NCBI GenBank assembly: GCA_033002965.1
Contig: JAURVB010006637.1
Span: 20,991 to 84,990 of the forward strand
Reading direction: 5' to 3'
Length of the DNA stretch: 64,000 nt
DNA from: Piper betle
Lineage: Eukaryota; Streptophyta; Magnoliopsida; Piperales; Piperaceae
Both the position numbers and the translations under genes were made by a program. This document shows positions 1-11,330 of the stretch, one piece after another. The notes under the pieces are model-generated. The model made no database searches, had not been told where the DNA came from, and worked only from the letters and a program-made list of their open reading frames with translations. The first letter of the stretch is position 1. Each line of letters opens with the position of its first letter.

Positions 1-150
1 GACCGGGTAATTGATAATTAACCGGGTAGCGGGTAAATAATTTAAATAAATTCATGGATACCAACATTCGATCCCACCGCGTCGAATATATACATATATA
101 TATATTTATATATATTATATTTATTATTTATTTTTTCCTGGGTCTTTACA
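1..150 (-). mobile_element. TEK LTR tail, cut by window edge
   Basis: The window opens inside a TEK LTR lying antisense. It carries the family's recurring ACCGGGTAA-type motifs, an AT-rich stretch, and ends at 150 with GGTCTTTACA, the complement of the LTR start. Another, 5'-truncated TEK LTR follows at once, so this is a junction of two LTR pieces. No coding sequence. Confidence 0.7.
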
Positions 151-2540
151 GTAACCGTTCCACTGTCTCAGACAGCTTTCCATAGCCACATTTATAACAC
201 AAGAGAATAATAAGGAAGTCCAATTTTTATTATCAATTCACCAACCCGAGTCGCTTTTATTCTTCAATCCAAAGCTTCTCACCTGCAAAAGCAATTCCGC
301 GTTAATGATAAAACTACTAAGCCGCATAATTAAATTAAACAAGTCAATAAAATCCCCATTATCGTTTCAAGAGTCTTTTAGTTGTTATGAGCCTATGCCG
401 AGCTCGTTATATACTGGGAGGGGTGGCCACCACATCGAGCTACCATTTCATGTATGCGCACACACACTACGTAGCCCATGGCCTGTAGTTACTGATGTTT
501 GCCGTTGACTCACCCTTTCGGTATCACAAGTGCATAATGAGCCATCTTGAGCCATTGCGCCCTATTGCCCCTTTCAGCATGGGGACAGGTGTTCAATCTT
601 TAAGGGGGTGCTGCCTTGTGCCAAATTGAGTCGACCTCGGTTGCGTTCTAGCGCATGATTGTCAGATACTCGAGTCGACCAAGACTCCCACATAGTAATT
701 TTGAAGGTATGGTTCCTTAACCCCGATTGCGTTCCAGCGCATGGTGGTTGAATTTGGGCTCAGGCAAACCAGGGCTGCCAACAAGGGAAAATACAATATT
801 TAAAATAGTTATACGGACCTGGATAGTTCGTAAGCAAACTCGCAGCTGTGACCAACGATCCTAATATGAGCGAGAACATAAAATTATACATAAGTATAAT
901 TTTATTCAAGTAGAAATGACTGCAACTAAACGCCTAATATATATATCATTATTAAAATTTGACAACATAAGGATGCAACCATTCAAAAATATTAAATATC
1001 AAATTATTCATGTGATATAATCATTTAAATCCTACTTTACATTTTAAATTTATTATCTAAATCATAATTCACACTTCACTAATGATAAAGTAATTATTAA
1101 TTTATAAACAAGTATTTAATTATTATTATTCAAATATTTTCTTTTGAGATAATAATTACTTAACCACGATCTTGATGATTTAGTTTACGGTTATAATTTT
1201 TAATCTCTATCCTTATTCATAATAATTTATTAATTAAGTTGTACAATTAAATTATTTAAAATAATTTGTATTATTCTAATTCAAAAATATTATTAATACA
1301 ATTATTTTAAATTATTAGACTCAATAAAATTTTGAACTTTATTTATTTTCATTATGTTATTTAGGTTCAATGCTTGTGATTTTTTACCTGATTATAATTT
1401 AATAACCCATTTTCTACAATACTGACTCGTTATTAAAATAATCACTTTATTTACCCAATATTAAATTTAATATGGTAAAGGTGAAACCTTTAATTTTATT
1501 AATTACTTATAACCATCCAATTTTAAATTAATCGCTCATGGTACGCCAATTAATTATCGACCGTTTATCATTACCATATTTTTATTACTTATGTCCATGT
1601 TGATTTCGTCCAATAATTAATTAGTTTCCTAACTTTTCCCATAACCCATTAAAATGATTATTTTAAAGATTTAATACAAGTTAGTATTATTTTTTAACTC
1701 GAGTCATTATCGAGTCACCTTGCTCCAATTCAGATGTTCCATGACCTTAGGCTGCCCTCAAAACAATAAGAATCATCCACCTTTGGACGTTGCATGGAGT
1801 ATGGTCGTTCTCCCCACTTCTGCACTTTGCCGCTATGAATTTCGGCGAGAAGGTCGTCCGTTGTGGAGTGTTCTGGCGGCCTAAACTGCTGTGATGGAAC
1901 CCATGATGCTACCGATAAAGCACAACCAGTGTCTACCCCTCTGAATCTTCCATTACAGCATCTATTTTAGAGGAACTGCCGTCACCATCATCACCCCTTG
2001 CAACTCCGCCCACAAACAGCTATAATTCTGCCACCACTTGGGAACCAGGGACACGGCGAACCCTCCCTTCGACCCAGCAGCAAGAGAGGTCATCGGGGTG
2101 TGAGGGACTGCCTTGAAATTGTTCTTACGATCAACCATCTTGCCAAAGTTTCAGACTACTCGGCCATGGACGAGATTCTTGTTTTCAAGTTAGTTCTTTT
2201 CTTTCTTGTTGATTTCAGACTTTAGTTACATGATTAACAAGCTTATTATCAATTAACAAGAATATGCATGCAAGAAAATTATGAAGAGGGAGATAGGAAG
2301 GATACCCAAGCAAGGAAGAAGCCACGCCAGTAAGGAAGAGGAGAAGAAAATGCGAATGAAGGCTAGGCTGGAGGATGTCCTTTACACCAAAAATGACGTC
2401 CTCTTTCAAAATTTATAAAAATGAAAGTGATGGCTAGGGTATGTGAAAACACCCCAACACAGTATTTCAATTAAGCAGGTAACCGGGTAAATAATAAAAT
2501 ATATTAATTAACCAGGTAGTATTAAGCGGGTAAAGAATAT

Positions 2541-2634
2541 AACACGTTCAGTCCTTCCAGGACCGCGTTCGGTTCTTTCCAGACCACATTCAGTCCTTTC
2601 CGGACCACGTTCGGTCCTATCTAGACCGCGTCCG
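2541..2634. repeat. ~24-bp minisatellite near LTR end
   Basis: About four imperfect tandem copies of a unit built on GTTCGGTCCTTCCAGACC. The same unit in 2-3 copies lies at the matching place in the TEK-B LTRs (about 34853-34922 and 41685-41730), so it belongs to the LTR. Confidence 0.7.
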
Positions 2635-2640
2635 TATCCA

Positions 2641-2691
2641 ATTATTATTATTATTATTATTATTATTTATTATTATTATTATTATATACTT
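2641..2691. repeat. (TTA)n microsatellite
   Basis: A nearly pure ATT run just before the LTR end. TEK LTRs carry similar triplet runs at 18634-18660 and 31690-31730. Confidence 0.9.
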
Positions 2692-2705
2692 TCCTAGTCT
2701 TTACA

Positions 2706-3912
2706 TAAGCCTTAGGGCACCCGCCCACAACATCGTACATAACATGTCCCATAGTTTCCAATTACATAAGCCCCATAATTCAAAAATACATAAGCTATGC
2801 AACCCAAATACATGGTTCTGATATATAACACATAACACACAACAAACAGAAGGTGTTATCCATCGCTATGAGCCTTTCGATCCGTCCACCAATGATAGTC
2901 ACTGACATGAATATGCACCTACATAGATATTGGAAAACCATTTGTAACAAAACAAGTATGATTATAGGTTAAATAATAATTACTGGTAAAATAATATTGA
3001 CAAATAAATATCTTAATACTCACGAAAGATCATGAAACTTTGATAACACAATCACAAGGAAGTAAGCTAAGGCCCACGGCCAAACATTATATAAATGTCA
3101 GACCAAGTTAACGACTTCATATATACATTCACACTTATGCTTATACATTCACATCCTCCATATATCGCTTGCCATGGTACTTAGGTGGCTTTGAATAATA
3201 ATAGTGTCAGAATTTTTTGGAAATGTGTTGCATGCACTATACCCTATTTGCATTGCACTACTTTAAGATGTAAAGGAGTACTAGTACAATTTATACATCT
3301 TTATACCACACATTCTCATATTCGTGAAAAACATAAAACTTCTATACTTATGTAGTAGGCTAGGGTTGGGGTTTATATAATAAGTTTTCTAAATCTTTAG
3401 TTTAGAAACCAATAAAGGATCTCATCATTTTAGTTTTATTATACTATGAAAAAACTCGACTAAATGACCCAGCATTAGAGAGATACGATAAAATGCGGTC
3501 GATGCCCTCCTACATCTAAAACTCAATGATAACCTCACTCATGGAGCCAAACATAGGTGAAGTAGAAGAGTCATATGGACTTAGATGATTCAAAATCCTC
3601 ATCCTAACTTGGCAAGCTCAATCCACATATCTTAGCAAAGAAATGAAACCCAAATCCTAATCAGATCACACCAGCATGCAGAAAAAGGCAACACCACCAC
3701 ACATGTATGATGAGAAGACTTAACTTAAGTATCTTACCTAATGAAGTGTTAAACTTCATTATGTAACTTAAATTATGGGGGTGTTGCATGCACACTAAGT
3801 GAAAAGTTTCATACTCGGGGTTTTATGGCCGGACTTAACAAGACCATTTTTTAGACGGGCAAAGCGTTGTTCAAATGGGCTGCAATTTGGACCACTAAGC
3901 ATTGACATTCTA
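2706..3912. other. No gene recognised
   Basis: AT-rich sequence between the TEK LTR and GAGO-E, with scattered stops in all frames and no domain or terminal repeat I can identify. The 5' border of GAGO-E must fall in or near its right end, but the expected TGTAAAAC start is absent. Confidence 0.5.
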
Positions 3913-4204
3913 TATGATTATAACGTCGAGAAGATGGTGAGAAATGAGTTATCAGAATATATGAAAGTATGCCGTATTTTTTTCTTTTATATGTTTGATC
4001 GTAGAAATAGTCTTAGGCCGAATAACGCGTTAGATTATATTTAGGTGGGTTGTTAGTTATAAAACATATCATTTAGATGTTGCTGTGTACGTCTAATTTT
4101 ACGGGATTTTTCCCATATTTTTCTAGATTTTTTTTTGAATTTATTGAGAACTAGTTATTATTTTGACTCGAGTAGGAATCGAGTCAATACTTATTTACGA
4201 GTTT

Positions 4205-4830
4205 TCCATTGAGGGTATTTTTCTCCCTCCCGACAGCTACCCTCCCAAAACCCTCGCCGCCTTGTGCTTGTCACTGCCACCACCTCTTTCGACGCCGCGC
4301 TGCCGCCGATCAACGCCGCCCCGCTCCGCCGCGCCGTCGCCGTGCCATTGTCTCGCCGCCACGACGCCGGAATCGCCCCACAAGCCGCGACTCCCTCCCT
4401 CGTCGATTCGCCGCCGTCCGGGCCGCGCTGCCGCCGCTGTGACCCAGAAGACCACCCCCTCACCGTCGCCGATGTTTCCTCCATCATCCCGACCGCCGTC
4501 GAGGCCGGCCATAGCCCCGATCGGAGCACGCCGTCCCCGTTGCCCATTTTCGACACCATCGCCGACAGCCATCGCCACCCCGACTACCATGTTTGACACC
4601 ACCATTGGACCAAGCTCATCGAGCTGGTGCCGAGAGACCCCTAATTCCCGAAACATCGTTGGAAAACTGCCAGAATCCGCCGGAAAACCGCCGGAACCGC
4701 CGGGAAATTGGATTCGTGGGAAATTCACCGGATCATCCGCCGAACGCACCTGGTCTAATCTGATCGGACTTTGGACGCCACTAGGTGCCGAATTCGAGTT
4801 TTGAGCCACGAAATGGAAACCCTAGCCGTC
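4205..4830 (+). other. GC-rich block inside GAGO LTR
   Basis: A strongly GC-rich, CCG/GCC-rich island in AT-rich DNA, preceded by a CTCCCTCCCGACA pyrimidine run. Several frames are open (up to 213 codons) but translate to low-complexity Pro/Ser/Arg-rich sequence with no domain; overlapping frames on both strands show this is composition, not a gene. A shortened version sits at 7850-8310 in the 3' LTR and unrelated-looking GC islands sit in HLT and TEK LTRs. Confidence 0.6.
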
Positions 4831-5379
4831 GCCTAGGTGCTAAAATGGAGTGGTGTTTGAAATTTGTTTTGGGCCGGATCATATTAAGGATAAAATATGA
4901 AACTTGTTTGATTGAGTGGTGTTAAAAATGGAGGCTAAGAAACTAATTAGGGTAACTAGGTAATGATCATGATCTAATGCAAACTAGCCTAAGTAGACTT
5001 GCTAGAATTGATATAGGTTGATGTGTGTTGATTGATCCGTGATTGTGTTGATTTTGTGTGCATTCTATAGGATGTGTGATTCATCATGCGAGTGTTAGTT
5101 TTTAGCTTGATTGTGTAGGTATGGTGTAGGAGCTTGCCGCCTAGGTGCGTGGACCCGTTTGGAGCTTCTACCAGGTCCGTTTTGGACTCGTTCTCTATTT
5201 TTTTACGCTACTCTATTGTGTATTTGATTTATCATGTGCATGATGAGTTAAGTGGCGTTTTATTGGATCCCACTTAACTCGGGCCATTAGGCAATAGTTT
5301 TTCGGATTAATAACCCTCGAGGATGAGATCCCTCGAGTTTGTTTTCAAACATCAGATCCAGATGCCTTCGGGCCTATTG

Positions 5380-5385
5380 TATAAA
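5380..5385 (+). promoter_or_regulatory. LTR TATA box (5' copy)
   Basis: TATAAA at the same place as in the 3' LTR (8916-8923), in a CCTATTGTATAAATCCCA context. LTR homology stops a few bases downstream. Confidence 0.55.
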
Positions 5386-5439
5386 TCCCAAATCGGTAGT
5401 GTGACAGGTGAGTAGACTAGAGCAAGAACTACTAGCAGG

Positions 5440-7375
5440 ATGGTCACACAGACCCGTCGGACACAGAACAGGAGTCCATCTCCTCCCATGCCCAGGCAAG
5501 ACAATCCTAGCCTTGTTCACAATGACGCCGCCTCCAATCAACCTAGGCCTGCCATGCCACCAGTAGAAGTCAGTGTGCCAGTTTCAGCTAGCCGATGTGG
5601 TGAGAGCCATCATCAAGACAATCGCCTCGACCGAGATAGTTGCCGGGACCTAGATAGTCACAGGGACAGAGACAGTGGTCGTGAAAGTTATCGCACCAGA
5701 TGTAGTCGACAGGAGAGAGATGCAGCGATTGCCAGGTTGGCGGAAGCTCATATACAAATGCAGCAATGTCAGGAAGAATTTAGGAGACAAATGCACCAAG
5801 ACCGAGAGGAATTTAGGAGAGAGCTCAGATAGATAGCTCTTTCCATGGCTAGAACTGAGAAGAGACTAGTAGTAGGTGAAGAGGCATGGGGAGAGCTGCA
5901 GTTTCCACAGACCCCCTGCCGCCGCCTCCTCCTCCACCACTGCAATAGAGGACTAATCCAATGATAGTTCCCCTATTCATCCCACTTCAGGAGGGGATGA
6001 GACCGGACATCAGTGGAAGCGCAGCAGTAGGTAGTGGCCAAACTGTAGGCGGAAGTGGAGCTGCAAGATTTGACGGTGTACCAACAGGTACGGGACCACA
6101 ATTTCCTCGGTATGAGCAAGGAGAAAGATCGAACAAATCAGTGGATATGAGGAAATTGGAACAGTGGCAGAACAAAAGTTCGTGAAGAATGGTGGACGAC
6201 CATTCTTTGGAAAGTTGGACGTGGAAGAGGCATTTTTGTGGATATCATCAGCTATAGGAGTGTTTGACACTATGGCATGCCCCATGGAGCACCGAGTGCG
6301 CATCATCACAGGAGCATTCCAGGATGAAGCCAGGATATTGTGGAGTTCGGTCCAGAATTCTGTATTCGCCCATCGTCAGCCCCAGGACATCACATGGGAG
6401 GAATTTAGGGCAGAATTTGATGGAAAGTATTTCCCGCCAAACATCAAGAAGAGAAAGGTACGAGAATTCAAGACGCTGAGGTAGGGACCCATGACGGTGG
6501 TACAATAAGAGACTAGGTTTAGAGCTCTGGAGAGATTTGCAACAGACTTGGTGTCCACTGAAGAAAGAAGGATAGAGCATTTTTACGAAGACCTCCATCA
6601 CGAGATCAGGATGGCCTATTTGGATAGGAAGTTCGCTACTTTCGGTGATGTTGTGAGAGTTGTAGGCGAGGCAGAATGAGTTATAGCTGCTAGACCTCCC
6701 CGGGATGTTGACCAGAGGCAGCAACATTCGAGGCCGTATCAGCCAAAGCAGGGAGAACAACAGAGACATCAGTTAGATGCGCCAGTTGCCATGAGGGCTA
6801 TGGATGCCCAAGTTCAGGGCTACAGAGCACCCTTCTGTCAGAATTGTCGACATCGTCATGGAGGTGAGTGCAAAGCAAGCATAGACACATGCTACAGATG
6901 CGGTCAGCGAGGACATAGAGCTGCAGAGTGCAGTGTAGGCAGACGTATGCTATAGTTGCAGTCAACCAGGGCATAGAGCCGCAACTTGTCCAACTAGTCA
7001 AAACCAACAAGTGACACTCCCAGCACCTCTGTAGAGACTTACACTCCCAGCTCCCCAGCAACAACCACAGCAGAGATGTCAGCAAGTTCAAGGTCAAGAC
7101 CAGAGAGGCGGAGACCGACAGCCACTTAGACATCAGCAGGGGGACTTGTAGCTATCATGACAGGACAAGAACACTAGGCCTTGGATCAGAGCGGAATGCA
7201 AACAACACCACCAGCAGGACTGTCCTTCTCGGTACCACCATGGATAGTTGGGATGGACACAACCACGATTGCTGAAGCACTCAAGGATACGACAAATGTG
7301 ACAGGGTACGCAAGCGTCTCACCTCGGATTTCACATTTAGTAGATAGCTACCAGAGTGAAGCCTCCTTAATCTAA
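5440..7375 (+). pseudogene. GAGO-E gag pseudogene (Ty3/gypsy type)
   Basis: A structural capsid/nucleocapsid gene of a Ty3/gypsy-type retrotransposon. The ATG at 5440 opens 130 codons ending in an Arg/Glu/Gln-rich probable coiled coil, followed by a stop. The product then continues in other frames: a Gly-rich linker (5961-6185), the capsid-like retrotransposon gag domain (6164-6484, with the family hallmark WEEFRAEFDGKYFP), a helical tail to about 6700, and a zinc-knuckle array (6836-6989). The last 65 codons (7181-7375) end in LVDSYQSEASLI. At least four frame changes and several stops make it non-functional. No protease, reverse transcriptase or integrase follows: the stop lies 24 bp from the polypurine tract. 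GAGO-D has the same organisation. Confidence 0.85.
6836..6989 (+). other. Zinc-knuckle array of GAGO-E gag
   Basis: Three Cys/His motifs. The first is CX2CX3-4HXGXC-like (6836-6874). Next is a canonical CCHC knuckle, CYRCGQRGHRAAEC (6890-6931). A second CCHC knuckle, CYSCSQPGHRAATC (6948-6989), lies in a different frame, so an indel separates the two. CCHC knuckles bind the packaged RNA in retroelement nucleocapsids. Confidence 0.9.
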
Positions 7376-7398
7376 AATTTCGAGGAGGAAATTTTTAT

Positions 7399-7410
7399 AA
7401 GGAGGGAAAT
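7399..7410 (+). other. Polypurine tract of GAGO-E
   Basis: AAGGAGGGAAAT directly before the LTR start at 7412. Purine tracts at this place prime plus-strand DNA synthesis. GAGO-D has the matching ATAAGGAGGGAAGGT. Confidence 0.85.
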
Positions 7411-8915
7411 TTGTAAAACCCGTGACTCGAGTCAAGGTTTTACGTTACCGAACCAGTCGGTTCAACCGTTGGTTTGAGTCGAGTCAGTTTCAAGAACCGC
7501 TGGCTGAGTCGAGGCCAGCCGTGAGTTATGAGCAATGAGAGTTAGGTGTACCTGAATATATGATGATGACGTCGAGAAGATGGTGAGAAATGAGTTATCA
7601 GAATATATGAAAGTATGCCGTATTTTTTTCTTTTTATATGTTTGATCGTAGAAATAGTTTTAGGCCAAATAACGCGTTATATTATATTTGGGTGGGTTAT
7701 TAGTTATAGAACATATCATTTGGATGTTGCTGTGTTCGTCTAATTTTACGGGATTTTTTCCCATATTTTTCTAGATTTTTTTAGAATTTATTGCGAACTA
7801 GTTATTATTCTGACTCGAGTAGGAATCGAGTCAATACTTATTTACGAGTTTGCATTGAGGGTATTTTTCTCCCTCCCGACACCTACCCTCCCAAAACCCT
7901 CGCCGCCTTGTGCTTGTCGCTGCCGCCACCGCTTTCGACGCCACGCTGCCACCGATCAATGCCGCCCCGCTCCGCCGTGCCGTCGCCATGCCATCGTCTC
8001 GCCGCCACGACCCACCCCGGCCATCGTCTCGCCACCACGACTCCTGAATCGCCCCACAAGCCGTGACTCCCTCCCTCATCGATTCACGTCCCGAAACATC
8101 ACTGGAAAACCACTGGAATCCACCAGAAAAATGCCAACACTCGCCGAAAAACCGCCGGAACCGCCGGGAAATTGGATTCATTGGAAATTCGCCGGATCAT
8201 CTGCCGAATGCACCTGTTCCAATCTGATCGGACTTCGGACGCCACTAGGTGCCGAATTTGAGTTTCGAGCCGCGAAACGGAAACCCTAGCCGTCGCCGAT
8301 TTTTGGAGACACGAGGTATAGTTTATTTTAACTTAATTATTTGAAACTATTGATTATTAGAATTGCATGCTAGGATTGGTGAATTGTGAGTTATAATAAT
8401 ATATATAAATGTAGATTTGATTAAGGATAAAATATGAAATTTGTTTGATTGAGTAGTGTTAAAAATGGAGGCTAAGAAACTAATTAGGGTAACTAGGTAA
8501 TGATCATGATCTAATGCAAACTAGCCTAAGTAGACTTGCTAGAATTGATATAGGTTGATGTGTGTTGATTGATACGTGATTGTGTTGATTGTGTGTGCAT
8601 TCTATAGGATGTGTGATTCATCATGCAAGCGTTAGTTTTTAGCTTGATTGTGTAGGTACAGTGTAGGAGCTCGCCGCCTAGGCGCGTGGACCCATTTGGA
8701 GCTTCTACCATGTACGTTTAGGACTCGTTCTCTATTTTTTTACGCTACTCTATTGTGTATTTGATTTATCATGTGCAAGACGAGTTAAGTGGCGTTTTAT
8801 TGGATCCCACTTAACTCGGGCCATTTAGCCAACAGTTTTCCGGATTAATAACCCTCGAGGATGGGATCGCTCGAGTTTGTTTTCGAACATCAGATCCAGA
8901 TGCCTTCGGGCCTAT

Positions 8916-8923
8916 TATATAAA
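8916..8923 (+). promoter_or_regulatory. LTR TATA box (3' copy)
   Basis: TATATAAA in the middle of the LTR, where a Pol II start is expected. Confidence 0.5.
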
Positions 8924-9473
8924 TCCCAACCTAGACCTATATACATATATATAGTTTTTGCATTTTCAGTGAGAGATTGAAAGAGGGAAATCCGAATACT
9001 GTGCTATGCGAGCGGGCACGTGTGAGTCGATAGTGGGCTCTGGAATGGTGTGCGGGCCATTTCATTCCCAAGGGATCCAGAGAACTCCACTTTTGAGTTC
9101 CTCAAACCCAGAGAAGTGTGGAGGTTCACGGGTACTGCAATGCAGCGAATGTTTAGACTTGTGGTTTCAAAGGGTACTAAAGGCGACTGCCTGAGAGTGC
9201 TCAGCCTTCGTGCTCAAGGCCAGGAGTAATATGGAAGGTGTAGAGGGTGAAAAGGAATGAGATTTGATGCGAGAAGCGATAGAGAAATGGCCAAGGTATG
9301 AGAATGAGAAAGAAAGGGGGACGCTGTCGACCCGAGGGCGACGGCTCCCATATGTGCCCTGATGAGAGTTCTTGAGGAAGTATATGGTTTTCATTCAACA
9401 GGAGAGTTTGCTCTCCTGTGCCAGATTGATATTAGTTATTTTCTCGGCCGGTAACACTCGTTACTGATGGTTT

Positions 9474-9476
<3 letters not shown>

Positions 9477-9507
<31 letters not shown>

Positions 9508-9520
9508 TATATATATATAT
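9477..9520. repeat. (AT)n microsatellite
   Basis: A near-pure TA run with one C interruption, inside the GAGO-E 3' LTR. GAGO-D LTRs have AT runs at the matching place. Confidence 0.9.
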
Positions 9521-10127
9521 GTAGGTGAGGAATGCGAGCGATGAAAGCTGTCAAGACTGCGGAGGAGCAGCACTGAACCGCGCACACATGTACCTGCCGC
9601 GTGTAATGTATAATGATGATGTGTTAATGCTATGTGAATGATAATTTAGATGTGTTTGTTTGGATGAATTGCCTGTTATGAAATGAATAGATAGATGTGA
9701 ATGAGCAGGGAGCCTTGAGCTCAGCCTCGACTTAGATGAAAACAAATGAGATAATAATGGAATGCCGCGGTAGATTGTTATGTTATGTCGTATTGTGATA
9801 AAATATTTATATACCTTTGTTGTAGACAGGTTGGCGCTTATTGCACTTTTAGGGGAAACTCTATCTGTTTTGACATATTAGTATATATTTTCTTTTGGTT
9901 TCTCATTTATTGTTTTCTCTTGTTTTTGCTTGTACATCATAGCATGCATGTAGGACCACGTTAGAACCCAATTGTTCCCATTCATGCATTTCATGTTTGC
10001 ATCTCCATCTTGAGACGCCGAGGGCAGATCCGGTTCGGCTTAACCGAACCCAGTAGATTAGCGAACGGTTCGGTCGCCAGTGACATTTCCGGGTCGATTC
10101 ACGGGTGAGCCGAAACAGGGTGTTACA

Positions 10128-11330
10128 TCACCCCTCCAAGCCAAGGGTGGGGCAGTCCAGCCTTAGCTAGTGACAGGAAAAAGAAAAACTCTTTTGGGTT
10201 TTTCAACACAAGTGAAAGTTCCACTAATAAAATATAGTAAATAGAAAACTTGGGTTTTTCACCTAATAGTTTTAGTACCGGTTCAGTTTTTACCTGGATC
10301 ATGATGTTTTGGTCAACCCTTTTTGTCGTGTACATATTTGTATCAATTATGTATGATATGGTATATATGAGCCAAGGCCTTAGCTTGCCCCAGCATTTGA
10401 CCAACCCAGCTAAACGCTACACCAACGCAGTTTTTATTTTCGGTTCTTTCATGTAGTGTTGAGTCTAGTTAGTTCTTAGGAGCATGTCCCTCATGAGTCT
10501 AGTTGCTTCTTGTGTGTTTGGAACCACTTTTAGACAATCCTAGTCCCCGCAAAAACCATGACATGGTTCTCGAGGTCACCTGCCTGCCTTAGGGTGTGAA
10601 CCGTAATTGCCTGCGATTTGCGTCAGGTGCAAAGACATCCTCCCAAGACCCATGTATTGGGACTTTGCAGAATTAAGGTTTAAGCCTGGTGCAAAGGTAC
10701 TGCCCCAGAGCCCTCATGCTCCAATTTTAACTTTCCCTGCATTTTTGTCTAGCTTTTCAGCACTATGTCACCGCCCTTGCACCCAAGCGTGCACTGGCCT
10801 ATGGTCTAGATCACGCAAGACAAACCCTGTGGTGTCCAGCTTGGCAGAGGCTAGTGCATATGCGCCCTTGCACTAGAATTGGAATTTTGGCTATAAATCC
10901 CACCCTTTTCACCTCATTGGATGCTCACACTGACCTTCCCTCCTCCTCCCTTCCTCTTCACTTCCTCCTTAGCCCTTTCCAACCTTTCCTAACCCTCTCC
11001 AAACCAAGCCAAGCGCCTAGGGTTGTAGGCCTTACGTAAGAAGCCCCAAGGGACCTCCTTTGGAACTGTTGGAAGTAAAGGTCTCACCTTTATTGTCACC
11101 CCTCTATGTTATGCTGATTGTTTGATGTCTGTTTATGATTGTTAATATTTTTGTCGCATTTTTTTCACATAGCTCTGCATGTTAGGAGTGGTTCATCTTT
11201 ATGATCATGTAATTTTCATGAGTAAAATAATTGTTATGATTTTTACAAGACTTATGTACCTGACTATGCACTATTTCAGTAGATCTATCATATTGGAAGT
11301 TGTAGAAGCCCGTCTTAGATGATTCTTGCT
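10128..11330 (+). mobile_element. LTR-like segment (copy 1)
   Basis: Resembles 27225-28330: both share a GGTTTTTC...GGTTCAG...ACCTGGAT block, a TATA box in a pyrimidine-rich leader (here TATAAAT at 10892-10898 followed by CCTCC-rich sequence), then a TTTGTCGCAT...TTTTTCACAT block. This looks like two old copies of an LTR with promoter and leader. TG...CA ends and TSDs were not found. No coding domain. Confidence 0.4.

Larger units (their letters stand above)
151..2705 (-). mobile_element. TEK LTR, truncated at its U5 end
   Basis: A long TEK LTR in antisense orientation. It begins abruptly inside the LTR (the usual TGTAACGACC border is missing) and ends at 2705 with AGTCTTTACA. In order it holds the conserved GCAATTCCGCG motif near 290-305, module alpha (about 380-760, the GAGCCTATGCCGAGCTC block), a long AT-rich region, module v1 (about 1730-2220), and an ACCGGGTA/pyrimidine-rich end. 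Neither polypurine tract nor internal sequence adjoins 2705, so it looks like a solo or recombined LTR. Short ORFs inside it have no recognisable domain. Confidence 0.75.
3913..5386 (+). mobile_element. GAGO-E 5' LTR remnant
   Basis: Matches 7560-8926 of the GAGO-E 3' LTR nearly throughout: the GTCGAGAAGATGGTGAG start, the GC-rich block, the TTAAGTGGCGTTTTATTGG stretch and the TATA box. Both ends are lost. About 150 bp before 3913 are replaced by unrelated sequence, and everything after the TATA box (the R/U5 equivalent, about 1.2 kb, plus the primer-binding site) is deleted, so the LTR runs directly into the gag leader. Confidence 0.75.
7412..10127 (+). mobile_element. GAGO-E 3' LTR
   Basis: Begins TGTAAAACCCG right after the polypurine tract and ends AGGGTGTTACA, giving 2716 bp with TG...CA ends. 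It contains a GC-rich block (7850-8310), a TATA box (8916-8923), an AT microsatellite (9477-9520) and a 3' part shared with GAGO-D (CTCCACTTTTGAGTTCCTCA, the AACACTCGTTACTGATG block, and GACGCCGAG...CAGATCC near the end). The 5 bp after it (TCACC) find no partner on the damaged left side. Short ORFs inside it show no domain. Confidence 0.8.

Noticed and set aside
4163..4809. Overlapping long frames on both strands (up to 213 codons)
   Set aside because: GC-rich, low-complexity sequence is open in many frames at once; no domain, and the block is part of a repeated LTR.
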